Shown in pieces: positions 24,026-30,949 of a stretch of DNA of 41,306 nucleotides. Under the pieces are notes generated by a model that searched no databases, had not been told where the DNA came from, and worked only from the letters and a program-made list of their open reading frames with translations. Position numbers and translations under genes: made by a program. The first letter of the stretch is position 1. Each line of letters begins with the position of its first letter. Origin of the DNA: DASTGO01 sp035719045 (lineage in GTDB: Bacteria > Actinomycetota > Actinomycetes > Actinomycetales > Kineosporiaceae). The stretch lies in assembly GCA_035719045.1 (NCBI GenBank), contig DASTGO010000036.1:1-41306 (forward strand). Direction: 5' to 3'.

Positions 24026-24474
24026 GGCACAGGGTGACCGGCTCGTTCGCGGTGGGCACGGACATCGTGTCGGTGCCTCGGGTGGCGGGGCTGCTGGCCG
24101 GTGGCGGGGAGGCGTTCCGGCGGCGCTGGTTCACCGACCGGGAGATCGCCTACTGCGAGAGCAAAGCCCAGCCGGGCCGGCACTACGCCGCCCGGATGGC
24201 CGCCAAGGAGGCGGTGGCCAAAGCGCTGGAATGGGAGTGGGACGGACCGGTGATCTGGCGCTGCATCGAGATCGGGCACAACGCCCGGGGTGCGGCGCAG
24301 GCCGAGCTGTCCGGACCGGTGCTGGAGCTGGCCCGTGCCGCCGGGATGCGCGAGCTGCGGGTGTCGCTGTCCCACTGCGACGAGTACGCGACGGCGGTGG
24401 CGATCCTGCACTGTGATCCCGGAGCCGTGGAACCCGAAGCCGTGGAACCCGAAGCCGTGGAACCCGACGGCTGA
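24022..24474 (+). CDS. acpS: Holo-ACP synthase (4'-phosphopantetheinyl transferase, AcpS type)
   Basis: 150 residues. AVGTDIVSVPRV (about 10-21) carries the Mg-binding Asp, MAAKEAVAKALEW (about 59-71) is the core WxxKEAxxKA motif, and LRVSLSHCDEYATAVAIL closes the fold. It transfers phosphopantetheine from CoA to the carrier serine of ACPs. GTG 24022 overlaps the preceding stop (GTGA); GTG 24034 is also possible. Co-location at the end of the cassette suggests dedication to ACP 1 and ACP 3, though it could be the cell's only AcpS. The C-terminus ends in a repeat EPEAVEPEAVEPD absent from typical AcpS. Confidence 0.9.
   Translation: MRHRVTGSFAVGTDIVSVPRVAGLLAGGGEAFRRRWFTDREIAYCESKAQPGRHYAARMAAKEAVAKALEWEWDGPVIWRCIEIGHNARGAAQAELSGPVLELARAAGMRELRVSLSHCDEYATAVAILHCDPGAVEPEAVEPEAVEPDG
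24424..24468 (+). repeat. Coding tandem repeat, 3 x 15 bp, end of acpS
   Basis: Three copies of gccgtggaacccgaa (the last ending in gac) encode AVEPE repeats at the C-terminus of the AcpS-like protein. Confidence 0.9.
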
Positions 24475-24481
24475 CCCGACC

Positions 24482-24534
24482 GGGCACGCTGGCACTTCGT
24501 GCCCGCTTTTCGGGCATGGTGTGCCAGCGTGCCC
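24482..24534. repeat. Nested palindrome (REP-like), copy 1
   Basis: Perfect outer arms GGGCACGCTGGCAC (24482-24495) and GTGCCAGCGTGCCC (24521-24534) enclose an inner stem TGCCCG (24500-24505) / CGGGCA (24511-24516) with loop cttt. A strong two-storey hairpin starting 8 bases after the acpS stop. Confidence 0.9.
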
Positions 24535-24614
24535 AGTTGTCTTGGGCGTGATCCTCCTCGCCAGCACGGATCCGTCCCGTCGCGTGAACGCGCGCACCCG
24601 CCCGGTCAGGTCCC

Positions 24615-24684
24615 GCACCACCGACGCGGGCACCACCGACGCGGACACGCTGGCACCACCCCGCGGGCGCACCACCCCGCGGGC
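24615..24684. repeat. Two adjacent short tandem duplications
   Basis: A 15-bp unit (gcaccaccgacgcgg) occurs twice at 24615-24644, and a 16-bp unit (gcaccaccccgcgggc) twice at 24653-24684. The two unit types share the start GCACCACC, so they may be diverged forms of one repeat. Confidence 0.85.
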
Positions 24685-24686
24685 GC

Positions 24687-24711
24687 GGGCACGCTGGCAC
24701 ATCGTGCCCAT
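24687..24711. repeat. Half copy of the REP-like element
   Basis: GGGCACGCTGGCAC followed by a near match to TTCGTGCCC repeats the left half of the element at 24482; the right half is missing. Confidence 0.8.
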
Positions 24712-24836
24712 GTGCCGAACATGGCGCACCTGCCGAACGTGTCGACAGGGGAACGACACGCCTCGTCCACACCAGGCACAAGGCAGGGCTCCAGCGTGGA
24801 CGATCGCTCCCACCGGCCGCAGACACGATGTGCCAC

Positions 24837-24873
24837 CGTGCCCGCTTTTCGGGCATGGTGTGCCACCGTGCCC
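24837..24873. repeat. REP-like element, copy 2
   Basis: A 37-base direct repeat of 24498-24534 with a very small number of changes, including the inner stem TGCCCG/CGGGCA with loop cttt and the right part GGTGTGCCA. The preceding ATGTGCCACCG supplies a different left outer arm (GTGCCACCGTGCCC is present on both sides of the inner stem as a direct, not inverted, repeat). Confidence 0.85.
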
Positions 24874-24917
24874 ACCGGGGTCAGTTGCACGGCGGAGCGA
24901 AGGCTCGCAGGGCGGTC

Positions 24918-27401
24918 TCAGTGGCTGGTGGGCTCCATCAGCCGGTAGATCGGGTTGCAGATGGCCAGCCGGCCCTTGCGCTCGCCGACCATGCCCTCGA
25001 CGGACATCCGGATCCCGGCGGCCACGCCCGGGATCGCCCGGCGGCCGTAGAACACCAGGGTCACCCCGCCCGACTCGTCCCACAGGTCGACCTCGACCGA
25101 GGGCGCTCCCGACATCGGCGCCATCCGCACCGAGCGGACCCGCCCCTCGACGGTCGCCCGCTGCCGCCAGCGCAGGGCGGCGATCGGTGTGGGGGTCCCC
25201 TGCGGGAGCGGCCCGCCGTCGTGGCCCGCACCGTTGCGCACGGTGCCGTCCGGACCTGTCGTTCCCATCAGGTGATCCGTTGCGCCGGAAGGCTTTCCAT
25301 CGCCGTCGGCCGTGGATCCGTTGCGTGCGTAGGTGCGCGTGCCGGCGGTGGTGATCGCCCCCGGCCTGGTGACCGGCGCTCCGTCCGAACCCGTTGCCGC
25401 CGAACCGGTTCCGGCGATCCCGGCCTTGGCCTGGGTGTCCCTGGCCCGGCGGGCGATCAGCCCGGCCACGTCGAACGGGACGACGGTGGCCACCACGCGG
25501 GGCAGCCGGCTGGTGGCCCGGGCGATGTCGTCGGCGGTGTGGTCGTGCAGCAGGGAGCCGAGCACCCGGGCGTAGGTCCGCCGCGGCAGCAGCAGGGTCA
25601 GGTGGGTGCCGGGGTCGGCGGTCTCGTCGGCGGCGAGCTCCATCGTGGCCCGCACCAGCCGCCGGTCCGGGCAGTCGATCATCGCCAGCGGGAGTTCCCG
25701 CAGCGCGGCCGTGGTGTGCCAGGCCCGCTGCACCTCGTCGGCGTGCACGTCGTCGATGACGAAGTGCACCGCGCGCAGTGTGGTCGGCCGCAGGCTGCGG
25801 GCGTAGCGCAGGGCCGCGATCGTGGCCAGGTCCACGCTGTCGACGAGCAGGATCACCTCGTGCCGGGTGATGTTGCGGGCCGGGCCTCCCTGCGGGCCGG
25901 CCACCGCCAGCGCGGCCGCCTCCCGCCGGTACTGCCGGTTGAGCCGGATCAGGGCGGCCATGCCGATCGGGAAGATCAGAATCACGAGCCAGGCGCCCTC
26001 GGTGAACTTGACGATGGCGAACACCACGACGACCAGCAGGGAGACCGCGCCGGAGATCCCGTTGATCACGACCTTGACCCGCCAGGCCCCGCTGCGGTGG
26101 TTGAGGAAGTACTTCGCCATCCCGAAACCGGCCAGCGTGAAGCCGGTGAACACCCCGATCGCGTAGAACGCGACCAGCTTGTCCACGTGGGCGCCGGTGA
26201 ACAGCAGCAGGGCCAGCGAGGTCACCGTGAGCACGATGATCCCGTTGGAGAAGACCAGCCGGTGCCCGCGCCGGGTCAGCTGCCGGGGCAGGAACCGGTC
26301 CTCGGCGACGAAGCTGGCCAGGAAGGGGAACCCGCTGAACGGGGTGTTCGCCCCGGTCCACAGGATCATCAGGGTGGCGAACTGGACGAGCAGGAAGAGT
26401 GCGTGCCCGACCGCGCCGGAGCCGAAGACCGCCTGCGCCACCTGGGCGATCACGGTGGGGGTGCCCTCGAGGAACGGCGTGGCATGGGTCTGGTGTGCCA
26501 ACCAGGACACCCCGCCGACCAGGGTGCCGAGGATGATGCTCATCGCGACCAGGGTCCGGCGGGCGTTGATCCCCTCCGGGCGGCGGAACACGCTGACCCC
26601 GTTGGAGATCGCCTCCAGACCGGTCAGCGAGGATCCACCGTTGGCGAACGCCTTCAGCAGGTAGAAGATCCCGAGCCAGGAGAGCACGTTCATCCCCGGG
26701 CCGATCTCGAAGCTTCCGGGCTGGTGCAGCGGGTACTGCGGCAGGTCCCCGATGATCTCCCGCACGAAGCCGGTGATCAGCACCAGGGCCATCGAGCCGG
26801 CGAACAGGTAGGTCGGGAAGGCGAAGGTCCGCCCGGCCTCCTTGATCCCGCGCAGGTTGCCGTAGAACATCACCAGCACCCAACCGGCCGCGATCCAGGT
26901 CGCGTAGTGCGACAGCACGGGGAAGGCCGAGGTGAGGGCGAGCGCCCCGGCCGCGCTCTGGATGGCCACGGTGACGATGTAGTCGAGCATCAGCGCGACC
27001 GCGGCGATCTGGGCGACCACGGGTCCGAAGTTGTCCCGGGCCACCACGTACGACCCGCCGGTCCTGGTGTAGATCGACACCACGTCCCGGTAGGACAGCG
27101 TGACGATCACCAGAACCGCCAGGATCACCCCGGTCAGCGGCAGCAGCATGGTGAAACCTGCGACGCCGAAGATCGGCAGCAGGTAGATGAGCATCTCCTC
27201 GGAGCCGTAGGCCGAGGACGAGATGCAGTCCGAGGCCAGCACACCCAGCGCGACGAGCTTGGACAGCCGCTGGTGCCGCAGCGAGTCCCGGGTGAGCGGT
27301 TTGCCCAGGAGTGCGGTCTTCAGCCGGTAGCTCAGCGGCTGCGGCAGTGCCGGGGTGGCCAGCGGCTCCGGTCCGGCCCCCTCGGTCCAGACGCGTTCCA
27401 C
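24918..27401 (-). CDS. APC-superfamily permease fused to C-terminal OB-fold-like domain
   Basis: 827 residues from GTG 27401, behind AGGAGGGACAGA; the frame extends further but without a ribosome site. Residues about 40-480 hold about 12 hydrophobic helices of an amino acid/polyamine/organocation transporter (DCISSSAYGSEEML, TGGSYVVARDNFG, NGGSSLTGLEAISNGV are family-typical; the last resembles the KUP/KimA-like branch). About 500-650 form a cytoplasmic USP-like alpha/beta domain (EVILLVDSVDLATIAALRYARSL). After a Gly/Thr-rich linker, about 745-825 (RQRATVEGRVRSVRMAPMSG ... GMVGERKGRLAICNPIYRL) look like an OB-fold. Likely a K+ or amino acid transporter. Encoded downstream of the minus-strand glycosyltransferase; the gap carries a hairpin. 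Confidence 0.8.
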   Translation of the reverse strand: MERVWTEGAGPEPLATPALPQPLSYRLKTALLGKPLTRDSLRHQRLSKLVALGVLASDCISSSAYGSEEMLIYLLPIFGVAGFTMLLPLTGVILAVLVIVTLSYRDVVSIYTRTGGSYVVARDNFGPVVAQIAAVALMLDYIVTVAIQSAAGALALTSAFPVLSHYATWIAAGWVLVMFYGNLRGIKEAGRTFAFPTYLFAGSMALVLITGFVREIIGDLPQYPLHQPGSFEIGPGMNVLSWLGIFYLLKAFANGGSSLTGLEAISNGVSVFRRPEGINARRTLVAMSIILGTLVGGVSWLAHQTHATPFLEGTPTVIAQVAQAVFGSGAVGHALFLLVQFATLMILWTGANTPFSGFPFLASFVAEDRFLPRQLTRRGHRLVFSNGIIVLTVTSLALLLFTGAHVDKLVAFYAIGVFTGFTLAGFGMAKYFLNHRSGAWRVKVVINGISGAVSLLVVVVFAIVKFTEGAWLVILIFPIGMAALIRLNRQYRREAAALAVAGPQGGPARNITRHEVILLVDSVDLATIAALRYARSLRPTTLRAVHFVIDDVHADEVQRAWHTTAALRELPLAMIDCPDRRLVRATMELAADETADPGTHLTLLLPRRTYARVLGSLLHDHTADDIARATSRLPRVVATVVPFDVAGLIARRARDTQAKAGIAGTGSAATGSDGAPVTRPGAITTAGTRTYARNGSTADGDGKPSGATDHLMGTTGPDGTVRNGAGHDGGPLPQGTPTPIAALRWRQRATVEGRVRSVRMAPMSGAPSVEVDLWDESGGVTLVFYGRRAIPGVAAGIRMSVEGMVGERKGRLAICNPIYRLMEPTSH

Positions 27402-27476
27402 TCTGTCCCTCCTGCGGTGCGCACCCAGGTACGGGCAGGGCGCGATCGGCCCGGCCCGTCCGTCCCGACACTCCAT

Positions 27477-27704
27477 CGCAGCACCGTCACCGAGGGGATC
27501 CGCCCTTCCTGACGACCTCTTGACGCGCCCGGGGCAGCCTCCTGACGTGACCCTGACGGGCAGGACGGGCAGGCCCGGAGGGGGCCTCCGGGTCGGGTGC
27601 GCGCTCGCCCTGGACTGCCGGGGCTCAGCCGGCAGTCCGCGGACCGCCCTGGACTGCCGGGAACAGCGGGGGATCGGCCGGGGGACCGCCGGGGACCAGG
27701 ACGG
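27477..27704. other. Gap between minus-strand glycosyltransferase and permease genes
   Basis: About 300 bases from the glycosyltransferase stop to the permease start, holding a strong hairpin (27612-27638) and a second copy of one of its arms. The permease promoter should be here but I cannot place it. Confidence 0.5.
27612..27638 (-). terminator. Hairpin after the minus-strand glycosyltransferase
   Basis: Perfect 10-bp arms GGACTGCCGG (27612-27621) and CCGGCAGTCC (27629-27638) with a 7-base loop, about 65 bases past the glycosyltransferase stop. A third copy, GGACTGCCGG, is at 27651-27660 as part of a 16-base direct repeat (GCCCTGGACTGCCGGG). No U-tract, so termination strength is uncertain. 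Confidence 0.5.
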
Positions 27705-28589
27705 TCAGTCGCGGCTGCTGTCGTCGCGGCCCCAGGCGGTGGAGCCGCGACGGCGCTGCCGCCGGCCGACGAACCGGCCGGCCACGGTCAGGACGGCGAA
27801 CACCACGGCCGCGGGCAGCAGCCGGGGCCGGGCCAGCACGATCCGGACCACCTCGCGGACGGTGTCCGCCGTGCTGGTGGCCCCCGTGCCCAGCCGGCGC
27901 AGTTCGGTGTTGCCGCGGGCGGTGCGGGCCCGGCGGCGCAGGAGGGCGGCCGTGGTCCGGGGGCAGCGCACCGAGACGCGGGCCTGCGGCACCACCACGG
28001 AGCGCTCCCGCAGCAGTGCGTCGGCGCGGCCGTCGTCGTTGACCACCCCGGCGTGCCCGTTCAGGGCCGCATGCCCGGCCTCGCTGACGGCGATCGCGCC
28101 CCGGCCGAACAGTCCCTGCTGCACCGAGGGCAGTTGCTCCCACATCCGGTAGTAGGCCCGGACCGGCCAGGAGCAGCCGGACAGGTCCAGCACCCGGCGG
28201 GGGGCGGCGGCGAGCATGTCCCCGGCGCGCAGCCGGTCGGCCAGGGCCAGTGCCGAGGCGGTGTCCAGGTCGACGTCGGCGTCCAGGTAGATCCGGGGGA
28301 ACACGTCCAGCCGGGTGTCCCCGGCGGCCAGGGCGGCGGGCTTGCCGGGGGCGGGCAGGTCCAGCACGTCCACCCCGGCGAAGCCGCGGGCCAGGCCGAC
28401 CGTGCCGTCGGTGCAGGCGTTGGCGGCGACCACCACCGCCAGGTCGCCCGGTTCGGCACCTGCCAGCAGCCGGGACAGCGTCCGGGCGATGACCTGTTCC
28501 TCGTTGTGGGCCGGGATGACCACGCCGGCGCGCGGGCGGTCCGGTCGCTGCGGGCCGGGGTCCTGCCGCGGGGAGCTCGTACCTGACAT
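27705..28589 (-). CDS. Family 2 glycosyltransferase
   Basis: 294 residues from ATG 28589, with GGGAGG just upstream. GT-A features: AGVVIPAHNEEQVIARTLSRLL (about 21-42), VVVAANACTDGTVGLAR (about 51-67), LPAPGKPAALAAGDTRL (about 77-93), and the metal site IYLDADVDLDTASA (about 98-111). A hydrophobic helix near the C-terminus (LLPAAVVFAVLTVAG) may anchor it. It differs from the GT2 at 6271 and has the form of transferases that add sugars to polyprenyl or glycan acceptors. Divergent from the secreted protease. Not clearly part of the polysaccharide operon, though it may serve it. Confidence 0.85.
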   Translation of the reverse strand: MSGTSSPRQDPGPQRPDRPRAGVVIPAHNEEQVIARTLSRLLAGAEPGDLAVVVAANACTDGTVGLARGFAGVDVLDLPAPGKPAALAAGDTRLDVFPRIYLDADVDLDTASALALADRLRAGDMLAAAPRRVLDLSGCSWPVRAYYRMWEQLPSVQQGLFGRGAIAVSEAGHAALNGHAGVVNDDGRADALLRERSVVVPQARVSVRCPRTTAALLRRRARTARGNTELRRLGTGATSTADTVREVVRIVLARPRLLPAAVVFAVLTVAGRFVGRRQRRRGSTAWGRDDSSRD

Positions 28590-28941
28590 CACTGCCTCCC
28601 GATCCGCGCACCCCGGCTGCTGCCGGCCATCCTCCCGCAGCGGCCCGGGTCCGGCGGCCATCCGGATCCGCCCCGCCGGGAGTGGCGGGTTCCCCGGACG
28701 GAGCAGCGGTCGCGGGCATCAACCGGCGAAATGTCCGCTGCTGCGTGGATTCCGGACGCCGAGCGTGACAGAGGGGGTTGCTCCGTGCGGGGGACCGGCC
28801 CTGCCGTGGAGTGAATCCGACTGCTCACAGTTACTTCGTAGTCACGGTCCGCGCTTCAATCGTGGGGCAGGAAAGGTTGGTGTTCCCGGCGCCAGCCGGT
28901 CAGGACAGACCGCCCACGGACCGACGAGAGGTTCAGTCCCC
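28590..28941. promoter_or_regulatory. Divergent region between glycosyltransferase and subtilase genes
   Basis: About 350 bases without a gene. It must contain promoters in both directions and a fairly long leader for the protease, but no hexamer pair stands out. A relatively AT-richer patch (around 28825-28860, with AGTTACTTCGTAGTCAC) is the best candidate for the protease promoter. Confidence 0.35.
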
Positions 28942-30741
28942 ATGAAGCGTCGCCCCCTCATCGCCCTCGCCGTCGCGGCGGCGGCCGTGGCAGGGCTGGC
29001 CCTCCCCTCGGGTACGGCCTCCGCCGCAGCCCCGGCGGCCACGTCCTCCTGCGTCGGAACCCCGGCCGGGAACCTCGCCCGGATGATCGTCCGGGTGGCC
29101 CCCGGCGCGAGCGTCGACACCGTTGCGGCCGAGGCGACCGCCTGCGGTGTCACGGTGATCGCCGTCCAGCGCGGTATCGGCACCCTGGTCGCGCAGATCC
29201 CGGCCGGTCGGCTGGCGGCGGTCAAGGCGCTGCCCGGCGTGGCCGTGGTGACCGAGGACTACGAGGTCAAGGCCCAGTCGCTGGGCTTCGACCCGTGGAC
29301 GCAGAACGGCTCGATGACCAACGTCAACGTGACCACGGGCGCGAACGCCATGTGGAAGAAGGGCTGGACCGGCGCCGGGGTCGACGTCGCGCTGATCGAC
29401 ACCGGGGTGGCACCGGTGTCGGGGCTGAGTGACTCCGCCAAGGTGGTGATCGGCCCGGACCTGTCCTTCGAGTCCCAGGACCCCGACCTGCGCTACCTGG
29501 ACACCTACGGCCACGGCACCCACATGGCGGGGATCATCGCCGGCCGGGAGCGGGCCAAGGGCAACTGGTGGGACTACGCCTGGGACAACACGAACTTCTA
29601 CGGAATGGCCCCGGACGCCCGGATCGTCAGCCTGAAACTGGCCGACCGCAACGGCACCGTGGACGTCTCGCAGATCATCGCCGCCATCGACTGGGTGGTC
29701 CAGAACCGGTTGGCCAACGGGATGAACATCCGGGTGCTCAACCTGAGCTACGGCACTCACAGCCCGCAGAGCCCGCAGGTGGACCCGCTGTCCTGGGCGG
29801 CCGAGGTGGCCTGGCGGTCCGGCATCGTCGTGGTGAGCTCCGCCGGCAACGACGGCGCGACCACCCCGGGCCTGACCAACCCCGCCTACGACCCCTGGGT
29901 GATCGCGGTCGGCGCGGTGGACACCAAGGGCACCACCTCGATGGCCGACGACACCGTCGCCCCGTTCTCCGCGGTGCAGGGCGGCAACTTCAACACCCGC
30001 GGCATCGACCTGGTGGCGCCCGGCGTCGGCATCGTCAGCCTCGGAGTGCCCGGCTCGTACGTCTACCAGACCTACCCGGCGGCCCGGATCGGCAACGGGT
30101 TCATCCGGGGCAGCGGGACCTCCCAGGCCTCGGCCGTGGTCAGCGGCGCGGCTGCCCTGCTGATCTCGCAGCGCCCGTACCTCCTCCCGAACCAGGTCAA
30201 GGCGCTGCTCATGAACGGCGCGACCAAGCTGGCCAACGACCCGGTCACCAAGCAGGGAAGCGGCGAGCTGAACCTGGTCACCTCCTCCGCACTGGGGCTC
30301 CCGACCAACCTGCAGATGCCGATGATCGGTAACGGCACCGGTGGCCTGGAGAGCGCCCGGGGCGGGATCCATGTGACGATGAACGGCTCCGCTCTGGCCG
30401 ACGAGCGGGACATCATGGGCGACTCGTTCGTCGGCCCGATCATGGCCGCCCGGACGGGTGGTATCTCGGCCTGGGGGCCGGACGGCTCGTTCAACGGCGC
30501 GGTCTGGATCGGGTCCGGGTTCGCCGCGGACACCTCGACGGTGGCCGGCAAGACCTGGGGCGGCAAGAGCTGGACCGGCAAGAGCTGGACGGGCAAGAGC
30601 TGGACCGGGGAACTCTGGTCGGGCAAGAGCTGGACCAACTCGGTCTGGACGGCCAGCGGCTGGTCCTCGGCGAACTGGACCGCTCCGGTGAACAGCGACG
30701 CCTGGGCCGGCGCTCTCTGGACCACCCAGTCCTGGGGCTGA
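28942..30741 (+). CDS. Secreted subtilisin-like (S8) serine protease with Trp-rich C-terminal repeats
   Basis: 599 residues. Sec signal peptide at about 1-30 (KRRPLIALAVAAAAVAGLALPSGTASA, then AAA). Inhibitor I9-like propeptide at about 40-115. The S8 triad is Asp153 (VALIDTGV), His191 (YGHGTHMAGIIAG) and Ser394 (GSGTSQASAVVSGAAALL), with the oxyanion Asn in VSSAGNDG. The last 60 residues are W-rich tandem repeats such as GKSWTGKSW and NSVWTASGW, a feature of actinobacterial subtilases of unknown role, perhaps wall or glycan binding. No sorting signal or membrane anchor. Single transcription unit followed by a strong hairpin. Confidence 0.93.
   Translation: MKRRPLIALAVAAAAVAGLALPSGTASAAAPAATSSCVGTPAGNLARMIVRVAPGASVDTVAAEATACGVTVIAVQRGIGTLVAQIPAGRLAAVKALPGVAVVTEDYEVKAQSLGFDPWTQNGSMTNVNVTTGANAMWKKGWTGAGVDVALIDTGVAPVSGLSDSAKVVIGPDLSFESQDPDLRYLDTYGHGTHMAGIIAGRERAKGNWWDYAWDNTNFYGMAPDARIVSLKLADRNGTVDVSQIIAAIDWVVQNRLANGMNIRVLNLSYGTHSPQSPQVDPLSWAAEVAWRSGIVVVSSAGNDGATTPGLTNPAYDPWVIAVGAVDTKGTTSMADDTVAPFSAVQGGNFNTRGIDLVAPGVGIVSLGVPGSYVYQTYPAARIGNGFIRGSGTSQASAVVSGAAALLISQRPYLLPNQVKALLMNGATKLANDPVTKQGSGELNLVTSSALGLPTNLQMPMIGNGTGGLESARGGIHVTMNGSALADERDIMGDSFVGPIMAARTGGISAWGPDGSFNGAVWIGSGFAADTSTVAGKTWGGKSWTGKSWTGKSWTGELWSGKSWTNSVWTASGWSSANWTAPVNSDAWAGALWTTQSWG
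30547..30650 (+). repeat. Trp-rich coding repeats in subtilase tail
   Basis: Repeats of about 15 bp (ggcaagagctggacc) encode GKSWT several times in a row, then degenerate W-containing units follow to the stop. Confidence 0.85.
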
Positions 30742-30798
30742 CCCGGACCCGGTCCGGATCCACCACCGGATCCTGACCACCACCGGACCCTGCACCAC

Positions 30799-30833
30799 GG
30801 ACCCGGCCGGGGCACCTGCCTCCGGCCGGGTCC
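30799..30833 (+). terminator. Hairpin after the subtilase gene
   Basis: Perfect 12-bp arms GGACCCGGCCGG (30799-30810) and CCGGCCGGGTCC (30822-30833) with an 11-base loop, 57 bases after the stop. Typical of actinobacterial terminators without a U-tract. The 50 bases before it also hold repeats of CCACCGGA type. Confidence 0.65.
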
Positions 30834-30949
30834 GGGCATTCCGGGCGCTGCCCGGGTGACGGGACTGAAGGTCGGCCGCGGATCGGTCGATCAGACGGCA
30901 GGACCGCGACACCGGGCCGGACCGGGCGCGTACCCGATCGGAGCGAGCG

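Larger units (their letters stand above)
24475..24917. other. Non-coding repeat patch between convergent genes
   Basis: About 440 bases without a credible gene. It contains two hairpin-forming copies of a shared element (24482-24534 and 24837-24873), a half copy (24687-24711), and two small tandem duplications. It lies between the ends of acpS and the minus-strand permease gene, so bidirectional termination is one likely role. Confidence 0.7.

Noticed and set aside
8226..24474. Exosortase / PEP-CTERM sorting system
   Set aside because: Only associated-type enzymes are present; no multi-helix exosortase with Cys-Arg-His residues and no PEP-CTERM tail could be found.
8226..24474. Non-ribosomal peptide or polyketide cluster
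   Set aside because: No condensation, ketosynthase or thioesterase domain is present; carriers and ligases are free-standing.
24482..24873. CRISPR array
   Set aside because: Copies are too few and irregularly spaced, with no constant spacer length and no cas genes; they fold as nested hairpins.
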